This document shows, one piece after another, positions 26,011-34,664 of a stretch of 64,000 bases of DNA. Position 1 is the first letter of the stretch; each line of letters starts with the position of its first letter. The stretch lies in assembly GCF_000422585.1 (NCBI RefSeq), contig NZ_KE383878.1, positions 177,083 to 241,082 of the forward strand, written 5' to 3'. The stretch comes from Hugenholtzia roseola DSM 9546. Lineage in GTDB: Bacteria > Bacteroidota > Bacteroidia > Cytophagales > Bernardetiaceae. The translations under genes were made by a program, and so were the position numbers. Under the pieces are notes generated by a model. That model had not been told where the DNA came from and did no database searches. It worked only from the letters and a program-made list of their open reading frames with translations.

Positions 26011-26820
26011 ATGCTTGAAATACAAAAAATTGTCCTTATTGGTTCGGGCAGAGTTGCCACTCACTTAGCACAGGCTTTCAAGCATTTGTCGCTTGAAATA
26101 AGTTGTGTTTATAGCCGCACGCTTGCGCATGCCGAAAAATTGGCGGCGAAAGTAGGCGCAAAGACACAAAACCATACGGATTTTTCGAAGGAAGAAGCCG
26201 ACTTATTTATCTTGGCGGTCAGCGATTCGGCGGTAGCCACTATCCTACCCCAACTCCAACTGCCTGCGGGAGCTTCTCTTGTGCATACTTCGGGTGCGAT
26301 GTCGCTTTCGGTCTTGGAAGGTTTAGAGCCAAAGGTAAGAATCGGCGTTTTCTATCCGCTGCAAACATTTAGTTTTGAAAAAGAAGTAAATTGGCAACAG
26401 ATACCGCTTGGGGTAGAAGCCAAAGACGAAACTTTATTGCAGGCACTCTTGGCGTTGGGCAAAAAACTAAGCCCCCAAACGCTTGCCCTCAATAGTGCGG
26501 CACGCGCCAAACTGCATGTAGCGGCTGTCTTTGCTTGTAATTTTGTCAATCACTGTTGGGCGATTAGTGCGCAAATTTTGGAAAAAGAGGGACTCGACTT
26601 CCAACTCTTGCAGCCGCTTATTGCGGAAACCACAGAAAAAGCCTTCGTACTTTCGCCTTTTGCTGCCCAAACGGGTCCCGCCCTACGGCGCGATACAACG
26701 ACCTTAGACCAGCACCTTGCCTATTTGCAGAGCCACCTGCCCCCTCACTACGGCGAACTTTATCGCCAAATGACGCAAAGTATTCAAATCTTGTATGATA
26801 TTGCACCTACAAACACATAG
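26011..26820 (+). CDS. Rossmann-fold oxidoreductase-like protein with DUF2520
   Basis: The 269-residue protein has an N-terminal NAD(P)-binding domain (IVLIGSGRVATHLAQAF) like that of ProC-type reductases and a C-terminal helical DUF2520 domain (about 140-265) with ARAKLHVAAVFACNFVNH. This two-domain family is common in Bacteroidota and is often described as a short-chain or pyrroline-carboxylate-reductase-like oxidoreductase, but no substrate is known. LVHTSGAMSLSVLEGL and FYPLQTFS are characteristic family words. It follows gcvT by about 100 bases on the same strand with a hairpin between them. Confidence 0.85.
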   Translation: MLEIQKIVLIGSGRVATHLAQAFKHLSLEISCVYSRTLAHAEKLAAKVGAKTQNHTDFSKEEADLFILAVSDSAVATILPQLQLPAGASLVHTSGAMSLSVLEGLEPKVRIGVFYPLQTFSFEKEVNWQQIPLGVEAKDETLLQALLALGKKLSPQTLALNSAARAKLHVAAVFACNFVNHCWAISAQILEKEGLDFQLLQPLIAETTEKAFVLSPFAAQTGPALRRDTTTLDQHLAYLQSHLPPHYGELYRQMTQSIQILYDIAPTNT

Positions 26821-27050
26821 CAAGCCGTTTTTTTTATCACCTCAAAAAATAAGACCCTCATTTTCAAACACTTACAAAAAAAGTTACTCCCCTTTTCACT
26901 TTGAATCCCAAAAAAGACCTTGTTATTTTTGAAGCGAAAAGCGAAAAAATCGACACAAGTTCGAAAAAAAGGGTACAAAAGTACAAAAAAAATAGAAGCC
27001 TAAGCCAAAAATCCAAAAAAAAGAAATTTTTTGAGTTTTTTTTGGAAAAA
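26821..27050. other. A/T-rich intergenic stretch without a gene
   Basis: It is dominated by A runs (for example around 26870 and 26990). I see no coding frame, repeat-family copy or strong hairpin in it. Confidence 0.5.
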
Positions 27051-27054
27051 GATG

Positions 27055-27084
27055 CTTGTGTTTGAGATTTTTGTCGTAATCTTG
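27055..27084 (+). promoter_or_regulatory. Candidate promoter of the small lipoprotein gene
   Basis: TAATCTTG at 27077-27084 (one mismatch to TAnnTTTG) with CTTG at 27055-27058, 18 bases upstream. Confidence 0.3.
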
Positions 27085-27177
27085 CATTGTTTTTCAAAGG
27101 CTTCAAACTCAAAGCCTTTCCAAACAAACACTTTGCTTTTACTCACTCTGTACATTCATTTCAAAAAAGAAAACACG

Positions 27178-27408
27178 ATGAAATTCACTAAATTATTCGC
27201 TACTGCTTTATTGCTTGCAACTTTCACTTTTGCTTGTGGTGGTAAAAAGGCTGAAGAAACTACTACTGACCCTGCTACTACCGAGCAAACTGCACCTGAG
27301 CAAACTACAGAAGCTGCTCCTGCTGACAACGCTGCTGAAAACACAGCAACTGAAGCTGCTCCTGTTGATTCTGCTGCTACTAGCACAGAAGCTGCTCCTG
27401 CTAAGTAA
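27178..27408 (+). CDS. Small Ala/Thr/Glu-rich lipoprotein
   Basis: A 76-residue protein with a clear lipoprotein signal (MKFTKLFATALLLATFTFAC, Cys20). The mature part is low-complexity: GGKK followed by repeats of TTEQTAPEQTTEAAPADNAA type and ending TEAAPAK. Codon use is strikingly uniform (many GCT and ACT codons), which suggests strong expression. Such short acidic lipoproteins are common in Bacteroidota envelopes and have no known function. The ATG at 27178 is chosen because it begins the signal peptide; the upstream frame is not coding. Confidence 0.8.
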   Translation: MKFTKLFATALLLATFTFACGGKKAEETTTDPATTEQTAPEQTTEAAPADNAAENTATEAAPVDSAATSTEAAPAK

Positions 27409-27417
27409 TTTTAAAGC

Positions 27418-27453
27418 CTAAGCCCTTTTTATGCAAACCTGCAAAAGGCTTAG
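27418..27453 (+). terminator. Possible terminator of the small lipoprotein gene
   Basis: CTAAGCC(C)TTTT pairs with AAAAGGCTTAG (27443-27453) with one bulged C. There is no T-run, so termination here is uncertain. Confidence 0.4.
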
Positions 27454-27475
27454 TCGGTAGTGCAACTAATTTCAG

Positions 27476-27536
27476 AACCTACTCTTTATGCCTTCTCCTC
27501 TTTTGTAAAAGGCGCGAAAAGAGTAGGTTTCTTTTT
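27476..27536 (+). terminator. Second, stronger terminator
   Basis: AACCTACTCTTT (27476-27487) pairs perfectly with AAAGAGTAGGTT (27518-27529) and is followed by T-rich sequence. The 30-base loop holds a small inner hairpin (CTTTT / AAAAG). Confidence 0.6.
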
Positions 27537-27876
27537 GTAAAGGTTGCCCCAAAAAGGCAGGGTTGGAAGCCGCTTTTTTTTAGATAATTTTAGCATAATT
27601 CGCCACGCCTACACAATAAAAGCCAACTTCCTGCATTATTAAAAGTAGGTAGCCCACTGCGCCCAAGTGGGTAGAAAGGGCAAAACAAACTGCCACAAAC
27701 CCAAAAATCTGGAACAAGAATCCAGAAAACATTATCGGGCAAACCCGCTCCGACAACGAAAGCAGGCTTCGCCTATCCCTTTTGCCGCTTTCTTGTCTAA
27801 TCTGATTTTGCTTTTCAAATTCTATACAATAGCCAATTTTGAGCCTCTTCAAGACATCTCTAAATCAACGCAAAAT
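27537..27876. other. Unassigned region upstream of gldJ
   Basis: There is no plus-strand gene signal before the gldJ start. A 90-codon minus-strand frame (27580-27852) has a hydrophobic C-terminal half but no recognisable homology or promoter, so I do not call it. Confidence 0.4.
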
Positions 27877-29091
27877 ATGTTAAGAATAAAATCCTATTAC
27901 GCTGCACTCCTTTTGCTCTCTTTGGGGCTTCTCTTCGGAGGCTGCCAGAAAAGCCCACCTACAAGTACAAAGCCGGGTAAGAAAAGTACCACCACAGGCA
28001 TGGCTTTCGGTAAAAAACGTCCTAATGGCGAAGATGGCGGATTTGCGATGGAAAAATTCAAGGGACAACCCGAAGGACCGAACTTAGTATTCATAGAAGG
28101 GGGTCGTCACGTGATGGGTACTTTTGAAGAAAACATCGAAATGACCGCCGCCGACAACTTAGAGCGCACCATTACCATTGCCTCTTTCTACATGGACGAA
28201 ACCGAAGTAGCCAACGTGCATTGGTTGGAATACCTCCACTACCTCAAAGCCGACTCTTCGGAAGAAATTTATCAGGCTGCCCTACCTGACACTACCGTTT
28301 GGGCTGCCGAGCTTGCCTTCAACGACCCTTACGTAGACCATTATTTGCGCTACCCCGGTTTCCGCTATTTCCCTGTCGTAGGTATTTCTTGGAAGCAGGC
28401 AAATGACTTTGCGACTTGGCGTACTACCGTTGTCAATAACAATTTAGCCATCAAAGACGGCAAAAAAGAAATCAAAGACAAAGCAAAAGCAGGCGAGCGT
28501 ATCCCACTTGAATCGGGTGTAGTATTGCCCGGCTATCGCCTCCCTACCGAAGCGGAATGGGAATATGCTGCAAAAGGACTTATCGGCACGCAGTACATAG
28601 ACGAAATGCAAGACTATGCGCGTCTTTATCCTTGGGACGGTCATTCTTTGCGTAACCCTTACGGAAAACTGATGGGTACGATGATGGCAAACTACAAGCG
28701 TGGCAGAGGCGACTATGCAGGTATCGCAGGGCGTTTGAATGATACCGCTATGATTACCGACTGGATTTATGCCAATCCCCCTAACGACTTTGGTCTTTAC
28801 AATATGGCGGGCAACGTCAATGAATGGGTCTATGACCTCTTCCGCCCGATGTCTTTTGAAGACGTAGAAGATTTAAACCCAATTCGTAGGAATGAATACA
28901 TTGACCAAGTGAAGATGTATGACCCCGAAGAAACCCTTATCACAAACCGCTCGCGCATCTTCAAAGGTGGTTCGTGGAAAGATGTTGCCTACTGGCTAAC
29001 ACCCGGTACGCGCCGTTTCATAGACGAGGACTCTTCTACTTCGCATATCGGCTTCCGTTGTGCCATGATTCGCGCAGGTACAAACAAATAA
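27877..29091 (+). CDS. gldJ: Gliding motility lipoprotein GldJ
   Basis: GldJ is an outer-membrane-associated lipoprotein needed for gliding and for stability of GldK in the type IX secretion machinery. The 404-residue protein has a lipobox with Cys23 (LLFGGCQKS), then a formylglycine-generating-enzyme-like (SUMF1) domain that fills the rest: FIEGGRHVMGTFEEN, SFYMDETEVANVHWLEYLHY, YFPVVGISWKQANDFATWR, YRLPTEAEWEYAAKG, GLYNMAGNVNEWVYDLF and SHIGFRCA. The word YMDETEV with ALPDTTVW and the FPVVGISW/ATWRT region is what I recall from Flavobacterium GldJ; GldK shares the fold but has a different pattern and sits with gldLMN, which are absent here. The ATG at 27877 begins the signal peptide. Confidence 0.87.
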   Translation: MLRIKSYYAALLLLSLGLLFGGCQKSPPTSTKPGKKSTTTGMAFGKKRPNGEDGGFAMEKFKGQPEGPNLVFIEGGRHVMGTFEENIEMTAADNLERTITIASFYMDETEVANVHWLEYLHYLKADSSEEIYQAALPDTTVWAAELAFNDPYVDHYLRYPGFRYFPVVGISWKQANDFATWRTTVVNNNLAIKDGKKEIKDKAKAGERIPLESGVVLPGYRLPTEAEWEYAAKGLIGTQYIDEMQDYARLYPWDGHSLRNPYGKLMGTMMANYKRGRGDYAGIAGRLNDTAMITDWIYANPPNDFGLYNMAGNVNEWVYDLFRPMSFEDVEDLNPIRRNEYIDQVKMYDPEETLITNRSRIFKGGSWKDVAYWLTPGTRRFIDEDSSTSHIGFRCAMIRAGTNK

Positions 29092-29110
29092 GCAATCCCA
29101 ATTTTTATAC

Positions 29111-29148
29111 AAAAAGCAGTCGGACAAGGTTGTCCGACTGCTTTTTTT
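29111..29148 (+). terminator. gldJ terminator
   Basis: AAAAAGCAGTCGGACAA (29111-29127) is the exact complement of TTGTCCGACTGCTTTTT (29130-29146), with a T-run to 29148: a very strong intrinsic terminator. Confidence 0.93.
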
Positions 29149-29168
29149 GTAGCGGGTTATTTTTTAGA

Positions 29169-29199
29169 TTTGGGCTTTTACCGAAAAAGTGCTAATTTG
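29169..29199 (+). promoter_or_regulatory. Candidate promoter of the sugar nucleotidyltransferase gene
   Basis: TTTG at 29169-29172, a 20-base spacer and TAATTTG at 29193-29199 (one base shorter than TAnnTTTG). Confidence 0.35.
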
Positions 29200-29275
29200 T
29201 CCTCTCTTTTCACCGAATCGCCTTCAAAGGGAGGCAGAGAAAAGACCGACGTGCCTTTTCTTGACGTTCATTCCC

Positions 29276-29302
29276 ACCATACCCATCACCACCATACCCA
29301 TC
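29276..29302 (+). repeat. 15-base tandem repeat abutting a start codon
   Basis: ACCATACCCATC occurs at 29276-29287 and 29291-29302 (period 15), ending at the base before the ATG at 29303. The translation start region therefore has no Shine-Dalgarno sequence and is C-rich. Confidence 0.7.
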
Positions 29303-30322
29303 ATGAGAGTCATTATTCCGATGGCAGGCAGAGGGACTCGTTTGCGCCCTCATACGCTTACCATACCCAAGCCGCTGATGCCTATTGCAGGCAAACCGAT
29401 AGTACAAAGGCTGGTAGAAGACATTGCTAAAATGTGCCAAGAACCCATCGAGGAGATAGCCTTTATTATTGGCGACTTCGGTGCGGAGGTAGAAAAAGAA
29501 CTTCTAACGATTGCAGAAAAAGTAGGCAGCAAGGGTAGGATTTTTTACCAAGAAAAAGCCTTAGGTACAGCGCATGCGATTTACTGTGCCGCCGAATCGC
29601 TAACGGGGCGTGTGGTCATTGCCTTTGCCGACACGCTTTTTCGCGCCAACTTTTCACTCAATCTTAGCCAAGAACAAGATGGTGCTATTTGGGTGCAAGC
29701 CGTAGAAGAGCCGTCTGCATACGGGGTAGTCAAGCTCAATGCACAAAACCAGATAACAGATTTTATAGAAAAACCCAAGACCTTTGTATCTGATTTAGCC
29801 ATTATCGGCATTTATTATTTCAAAGATGGCGCACGTTTGAAAAAGGAAATTGCGCATATTTTAGAAAACGACATCAAAGACAAAGGCGAATACCAACTCA
29901 CTACCGCCTTAGAGAATTTGCGACAAGCAGGGCATATTTTTATACCTGCCCAAGTAGAAGAATGGCTCGATTGTGGCAATAAGGCAGCACTTGTTTATGC
30001 CAACCAACGCTATTTGAGCTATCTTACACAGGACAAAACAGAAGGACTCGTTGCGGATTCTGCCCAAATAGAAAATTCTACCCTTGCGCCACAAGTTTTT
30101 ATCGGGGAAAATGTGCGAATTAGCAACAGCGTTATCGGGAATTACGTTTCGATAGGAAGTGGCTCGGTGATAGAAAATGCCGTCATACACAATTCTATTA
30201 TACAGCAAGAGGCGCAGGTAAGCCACTTAGTCTTAGAAAACGCCCTTATCGGCAACCACACCAAAGTCTGTGGTAGCCCCAAGGATTTGAGTTTAGGCGA
30301 TTTTTCTACCCTTGCGCTCTAA
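29303..30322 (+). CDS. Sugar-1-phosphate nucleotidylyltransferase
   Basis: This 339-residue enzyme should join a sugar 1-phosphate and an NTP to give an NDP-sugar. The N-terminal GT-A-type domain opens with MRVIIPMAGRGTRLRPHT and has the signature KPLMPIAGKPIVQRL, then EWLDCGNKAAL at the end of the catalytic part. The C-terminal third (about 260-335) has hexapeptide-like repeats (FIGENVRISNSVIGNYVSIG) of a left-handed beta-helix. The likely group is RmlA2/mannose-1-phosphate guanylyltransferase-like; the sugar cannot be fixed. The ATG at 29303 is chosen because MRVIIPMAG is the conserved start. Confidence 0.9.
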   Translation: MRVIIPMAGRGTRLRPHTLTIPKPLMPIAGKPIVQRLVEDIAKMCQEPIEEIAFIIGDFGAEVEKELLTIAEKVGSKGRIFYQEKALGTAHAIYCAAESLTGRVVIAFADTLFRANFSLNLSQEQDGAIWVQAVEEPSAYGVVKLNAQNQITDFIEKPKTFVSDLAIIGIYYFKDGARLKKEIAHILENDIKDKGEYQLTTALENLRQAGHIFIPAQVEEWLDCGNKAALVYANQRYLSYLTQDKTEGLVADSAQIENSTLAPQVFIGENVRISNSVIGNYVSIGSGSVIENAVIHNSIIQQEAQVSHLVLENALIGNHTKVCGSPKDLSLGDFSTLAL

Positions 30323-30482
30323 ATCGCAATTTCCGCCTTTGTGCCAAATTGCTACTTTCCGCCTCTGCCTTTGAAACGCCGTAGGCTTTGCCTTCTGTCA
30401 GATTGCCTTTCAGATAAAAGCCTATGCGTTTTGAAAGATACCCCGAAAGCAGCGGCTTCACCCTTATTTTCAACTTAGTGCC

Positions 30483-32291
30483 ATGGATAGCGACCGAACC
30501 TCTCACCTTCTTTCTCTTTTTTTTATCACGCCTCAAAATAAGCGCGTCTTCTTCGCACTTCTGCCACTAACTTTTATCGGATTCTTTTTTCCGCTTTCAC
30601 TATCGGCACAGGGGCAGGAAGCCGATACCATTAGTCAGGAGCAATTCATGAGCCTCAACGAGCGATTGGAATATTCCTCCTCGCTGGTCTTTTTTGATGG
30701 CATGAAGGCATTTATTTTAGAAGAATACGACAAGGCTGCCAAAAAATTTGCCGAAACGTTGCGCTATAGCCCACAAAATGATGCTGCCCATTACCTATTG
30801 GCACAGTGTTATGCAAATAAGGGCGAATTTTCAAATGCCCTGCCGCATGCCCGCCAAGCGACCCTTTTAGACGAAAACAACCCCTACTATTTTGCTTTCT
30901 TGGCGGCGATTGCACAAGAATTATATCTTTTCGAGGAAGCAGAAAGGTGTTACAAAAAAATATTGGACATCGCACCCAAATTAAGTGAGGATTATTATTT
31001 TGAATTAGTAACCCTTTATTTAGACCAAAATCAATATAAAAATGCCTTAGATATTCTAAACCTTTTAGAAAGCCGTTTGGGTATCCATGAGCGTGCCATT
31101 TCCCAAAAGCAGTTGTTGTATTTCAATTTGGGCAAAACAGAAGCCGCCTTTGCAGAAGGCGAAAAATTGGTAGAGGCGTTTCCCAACGAACCGCGCTATC
31201 AGTTGGCACAAATCGAGCTTTTGCTTAGAAGCCGTCAATTAGAAAAGGCAAAAGTTTATTTGGCACAATTTGACAAGGATTTTCCCAATAATGGCGAGGC
31301 ACACTATTTGCGCACCAAAATATACGGCGCACAAGGCGACGAGGCAGGCGAACTAACAGCCCTTGCCGCCCTTATCGAGGCAGACGACCTGCCTGTGGAG
31401 GAGAAAGTAAATTTGCTTATCGAAAAATTTAGGAATCAGCCCAAATCGGAAAAAGGGCTTGCTTTGGCGGCAAGTTTGGCGGCTCAATATCCGCAGGCAG
31501 CCCCTGCACAGGCAGTTTATGGCGATTTTCTCTTTCAGGCAAACCAATGGGAAGAGTCCCGACAAGCCTACCTTAGAGCCTTAGAAAACAACCCCGATAA
31601 TTACACCATCTGGGAGCGCGTCATAGATTTGGCTTTTCGTGAAAAAAACTACCAACAGGCACAACTGCATTGCGAAGAAGCCCTTAGCTATTTTCCCAAT
31701 CAGCCCCAACTTTGGTATTTTCAAGCCCTTGCCTTCTACCAACAAAAACAGCCGCAGGAGGCTCTCGAATCGCTTGCCCAAGCCGAGCGTCTTACTTTTG
31801 AAGATAAGATTTTATTGAGCCGTGTGCAAACGCAAAAAGCAGATATTCTTTATCAAATGCAAGACTATGCGCAAGCCTTTCAGGTCTATGAAAAGGCTTT
31901 GAACCTACATAGCACCAACTATGCGGCTTTGAATAATTATAGTTATTATCTGGCTTTGCAAAAAACAAACCTCAAACGCGCCAAAGAACTCTCCTCGCGC
32001 CTTGTAGAGCTATTTCCACAAGAGGCGACCTATTTGGATACCCATGCTTGGGTCTTATACACGCTGGGCGAATATCAGGCAGCACTGCCTTTCTTGGAAA
32101 AAGCAGCCTTACAGAACCCTTCGCCCGACATTTTAGAACATTACGGCGATTTGCTCTATCAGTTGGATAGAAAAGAAGAGGCAATTTTGCAATGGAAAAA
32201 AGCAAAAGAGGCTTTGGAAAAAGACCCCAAAAACACTAAAAATAGTGCAGGTTTAGATAAAAAATTAGCCGAAGGAAAGCTCGTCGAGTAA
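30483..32291 (+). CDS. Exported tetratricopeptide-repeat protein
   Basis: A 602-residue protein with a signal peptide (hydrophobic FFALLPLTFIGFFFPLSLSAQ, cleavage near SAQG) and at least ten TPR units covering the rest, for example AAHYLLAQCYANKGEFSNAL and QVYEKALNLHSTNYAALNNY. Bacteroidota carry one such long TPR protein near envelope-assembly genes, but no role has been proven that I know of. It ends about 75 bases before the next gene, a TPR histidine kinase, whose promoter lies in the gap. Confidence 0.85.
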   Translation: MDSDRTSHLLSLFFITPQNKRVFFALLPLTFIGFFFPLSLSAQGQEADTISQEQFMSLNERLEYSSSLVFFDGMKAFILEEYDKAAKKFAETLRYSPQNDAAHYLLAQCYANKGEFSNALPHARQATLLDENNPYYFAFLAAIAQELYLFEEAERCYKKILDIAPKLSEDYYFELVTLYLDQNQYKNALDILNLLESRLGIHERAISQKQLLYFNLGKTEAAFAEGEKLVEAFPNEPRYQLAQIELLLRSRQLEKAKVYLAQFDKDFPNNGEAHYLRTKIYGAQGDEAGELTALAALIEADDLPVEEKVNLLIEKFRNQPKSEKGLALAASLAAQYPQAAPAQAVYGDFLFQANQWEESRQAYLRALENNPDNYTIWERVIDLAFREKNYQQAQLHCEEALSYFPNQPQLWYFQALAFYQQKQPQEALESLAQAERLTFEDKILLSRVQTQKADILYQMQDYAQAFQVYEKALNLHSTNYAALNNYSYYLALQKTNLKRAKELSSRLVELFPQEATYLDTHAWVLYTLGEYQAALPFLEKAALQNPSPDILEHYGDLLYQLDRKEEAILQWKKAKEALEKDPKNTKNSAGLDKKLAEGKLVE

Positions 32292-32299
32292 TATTTGCC

Positions 32300-32331
32300 T
32301 TTGGACTTGTCTTGTTTTTTGCTTACCTTTA
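32300..32331 (+). promoter_or_regulatory. Promoter of the histidine kinase gene
   Basis: TTTG at 32300-32303, a 20-base spacer and TACCTTTA at 32324-32331 (one mismatch). The start codon at 32367 follows after 35 bases. Confidence 0.5.
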
Positions 32332-32366
32332 CCTTTTTGAAGGCTACCACCTATATCAATTCACCT

Positions 32367-34586
32367 ATGCAGGGCTTCAAAGTTGAACAAAATAACACAA
32401 CTGTTTTTCTTAAAAAAAGAAAAAAAAGAACGCCCTTTTTATTTTCGTACCTTGTATTTTTTTTAGTTTTTTTTAGCTTTTTTGGAAAAGTAGGTTCAGG
32501 ATTGCTTTATGGACAACCTTCGGGACAGACCCAAATAGACAAAACAGAGGCAACACTTCTCGATACTTTAAGTCTGATTTGGAACAGTTCGCACCCTTCC
32601 TATAAAAGTGATAGTTTGAAATATAAAAAATCCTTGTTTTTTTTAGAAAAAAATAATATTATTTATTCAACTAAGGTAGTAGAATTTGCACAAAAAACGC
32701 TTTATGTAGCCGAAAAAATAGGAACACAAGACGAGCAGGAACGCCTTACCCTGATTTTAGCACAAATTTACATTCAAAACAACGAACCCTATCGCGCCCT
32801 GCGAATTTTGCAAGAGTTTAGGATACACCATTATAGCAGCGAAAAAAAAGAACTTTCCAAAGGCATTGCCCTTTGGCTGGCACGCGCCTATAAAGAGGTT
32901 TTGCAGCCGCGTCGTGCCATAGAAAATTACGGCGTTTTCTTACATCAAAGTACGGAGCAAGATTCTCTGTATCCTATTGTTTGTCAGGAAATTGCTTTAT
33001 TATATCGCCAAATCAATAAGCCAATAGATGCAACAATTCACCTTAAAAATGCCCTTTATGCCGTCAAGCGACAAAAATTAGAAAAAGAGGTAGTCAAAAT
33101 CTTTACCGAGATTGGGCGGCTCAAAATAGACCAACAAAAGTATGATAGCGCACTTTTTTACTACCTTGAAGCCGAAAAACAAAGCCTGAACCTACCTCAT
33201 AAACCTTTTTTGGCTGCCATTCGAAAAGAAATAGCCCAGACTTATTTCGCACTCGAAGAAATGCAGGCGGCAGAAAGTTATGTCCAGCAGGCTTTGGCGA
33301 GCAACGAGCAGGAGGCGATTTTGAAAGGCGAACTTTGGCTACTTTTGGCACAAATCTTACATAAAGAAAAAAACACAGCGCAAGCCTTTCTCTACAAAGA
33401 AAAGGCAGTAGAGGAGGCAGAAAAACATCATAACTTGCGCCTTCTTTTGCGTAGCATAGAGTTGGAGTTGGCTTTGTGGGAAGCCGAAGGGGAAAAGGAT
33501 AAAGAAGTTGAAACTTATAAAAAGTACGTTTTTTTAAAAGATTCCCTACACAAAATAGAAACTTCTTACCAAAAATTAGGCTTAGAACAAGCCTTTGAAT
33601 ATGAACAAAACCAACAAAATTTGGCAAAAGAAAACGAAACACAAAGGCTGCAAAACGAAAAACAAGCCGAAGAACTTTTGCAGGCAGCCCATACGCGCAA
33701 TCTTTTGCTACTCCTGACGGCGTTTTTTATCATTATTGGCGTTTTTTGGTACAATCGTTATCGACACGATAAAAAGGCGCAGTTTATTTTAAAGAAAAAA
33801 AATGACCAAATTAGAAGTAATTATGAGCAGGTGAAACGCCTCAATGAAAAGTTGGCAGATTCGGAAGCAACTTTGGCACGCCTGAATGAAACTAAGGACA
33901 AGTTTTTTTCTATTATCGCCCATGATTTAAAAAGTCCGCTCAACTCTTTAAAGGGTTTTTCGCATCTGCTCACTACCTTTGGCGCACAACTTTCTACGGA
34001 AGAAATCCAAAAAATAGCGCATGACCAGCAAAAAACGATTGAGCATTTATACAATTTTTTAGATAATCTACTGACTTGGTCGCGCTCACAGATGAGTGTT
34101 TTGGAATTTAAGCCTCAACTTTTGTATCTAAAACAAGAAGTAGAAGATGTACTCTTGCTTTTAAAGAAAAATATAGAAGACAAAGCCTTGCACATCGAAC
34201 TTGATATAGAAGAAGACCGAACTGTTTTGATAGATAAAAACGCCCTTTCTACGATTTTGCGCAATCTGATTAGCAATGCGATAAAGTTTTCTTTTACGGC
34301 AAGTAGCATCAAAATATACGCCCAAGCAGAGGGCGCACGTGTGCATGTGTTCATTTCTGACCAAGGCGTGGGCATGCCTGCCTCCGTTGCGGAAAAACTG
34401 TTTAGTTTGGGCAACAAGCACAGCACCAAAGGGACGGCAGGAGAAAAAGGAACAGGCTTAGGGCTGGTGATTGTGAAAGATTTTGTGGAGCAAAATCAGG
34501 GCGAAATTAGCTTAGAAAGCATTGAAAATCAGGGAACTACGTTTAAAATTTCTTTCCCTGCTTCGGATACGCCGCAAAATAATTAA
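32367..34586 (+). CDS. TPR-containing sensor histidine kinase
   Basis: A 739-residue kinase. The N-terminus has a basic stretch and a signal-anchor helix (FLFSYLVFFLVFFSFFGKVG), followed by periplasmic TPR units (about 60-430), a membrane helix (LLLLLTAFFIIIGVFWY), a coiled coil, HisKA with the phosphoacceptor His in FFSIIAHDLKSPLNSLKGF and HATPase_c with LRNLISNAIKFSF, DQGVGMP and GTGLGLVIVKDF. This layout is common in Bacteroidota; TPRs may sense a protein or envelope state. No response regulator gene lies nearby. The frame opens with TTG at 32295, but the ATG at 32367 is downstream of a good promoter and is preferred. Confidence 0.92.
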   Translation: MQGFKVEQNNTTVFLKKRKKRTPFLFSYLVFFLVFFSFFGKVGSGLLYGQPSGQTQIDKTEATLLDTLSLIWNSSHPSYKSDSLKYKKSLFFLEKNNIIYSTKVVEFAQKTLYVAEKIGTQDEQERLTLILAQIYIQNNEPYRALRILQEFRIHHYSSEKKELSKGIALWLARAYKEVLQPRRAIENYGVFLHQSTEQDSLYPIVCQEIALLYRQINKPIDATIHLKNALYAVKRQKLEKEVVKIFTEIGRLKIDQQKYDSALFYYLEAEKQSLNLPHKPFLAAIRKEIAQTYFALEEMQAAESYVQQALASNEQEAILKGELWLLLAQILHKEKNTAQAFLYKEKAVEEAEKHHNLRLLLRSIELELALWEAEGEKDKEVETYKKYVFLKDSLHKIETSYQKLGLEQAFEYEQNQQNLAKENETQRLQNEKQAEELLQAAHTRNLLLLLTAFFIIIGVFWYNRYRHDKKAQFILKKKNDQIRSNYEQVKRLNEKLADSEATLARLNETKDKFFSIIAHDLKSPLNSLKGFSHLLTTFGAQLSTEEIQKIAHDQQKTIEHLYNFLDNLLTWSRSQMSVLEFKPQLLYLKQEVEDVLLLLKKNIEDKALHIELDIEEDRTVLIDKNALSTILRNLISNAIKFSFTASSIKIYAQAEGARVHVFISDQGVGMPASVAEKLFSLGNKHSTKGTAGEKGTGLGLVIVKDFVEQNQGEISLESIENQGTTFKISFPASDTPQNN

Positions 34587-34606
34587 GCCGCAAACTAAAA
34601 AATGAC

Positions 34607-34614
34607 TAACTTTG
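34607..34614 (+). promoter_or_regulatory. Candidate -7 element of the EamA transporter gene
   Basis: TAACTTTG matches TAnnTTTG exactly, 50 bases before the ATG. No clear -33 element is seen. Confidence 0.35.
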
Positions 34615-34664
34615 CAGGCTTTTAAAATTTGCTTCCCTTTTCCTACGATTTACGTTTTGAAGAT

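Noticed and set aside
27580-27852. A 90-codon minus-strand frame with a hydrophobic C-terminal half
   Set aside because: It has no recognisable family, no promoter and lies opposite the gldJ leader; hydrophobic frames are common in this A/T-rich sequence.
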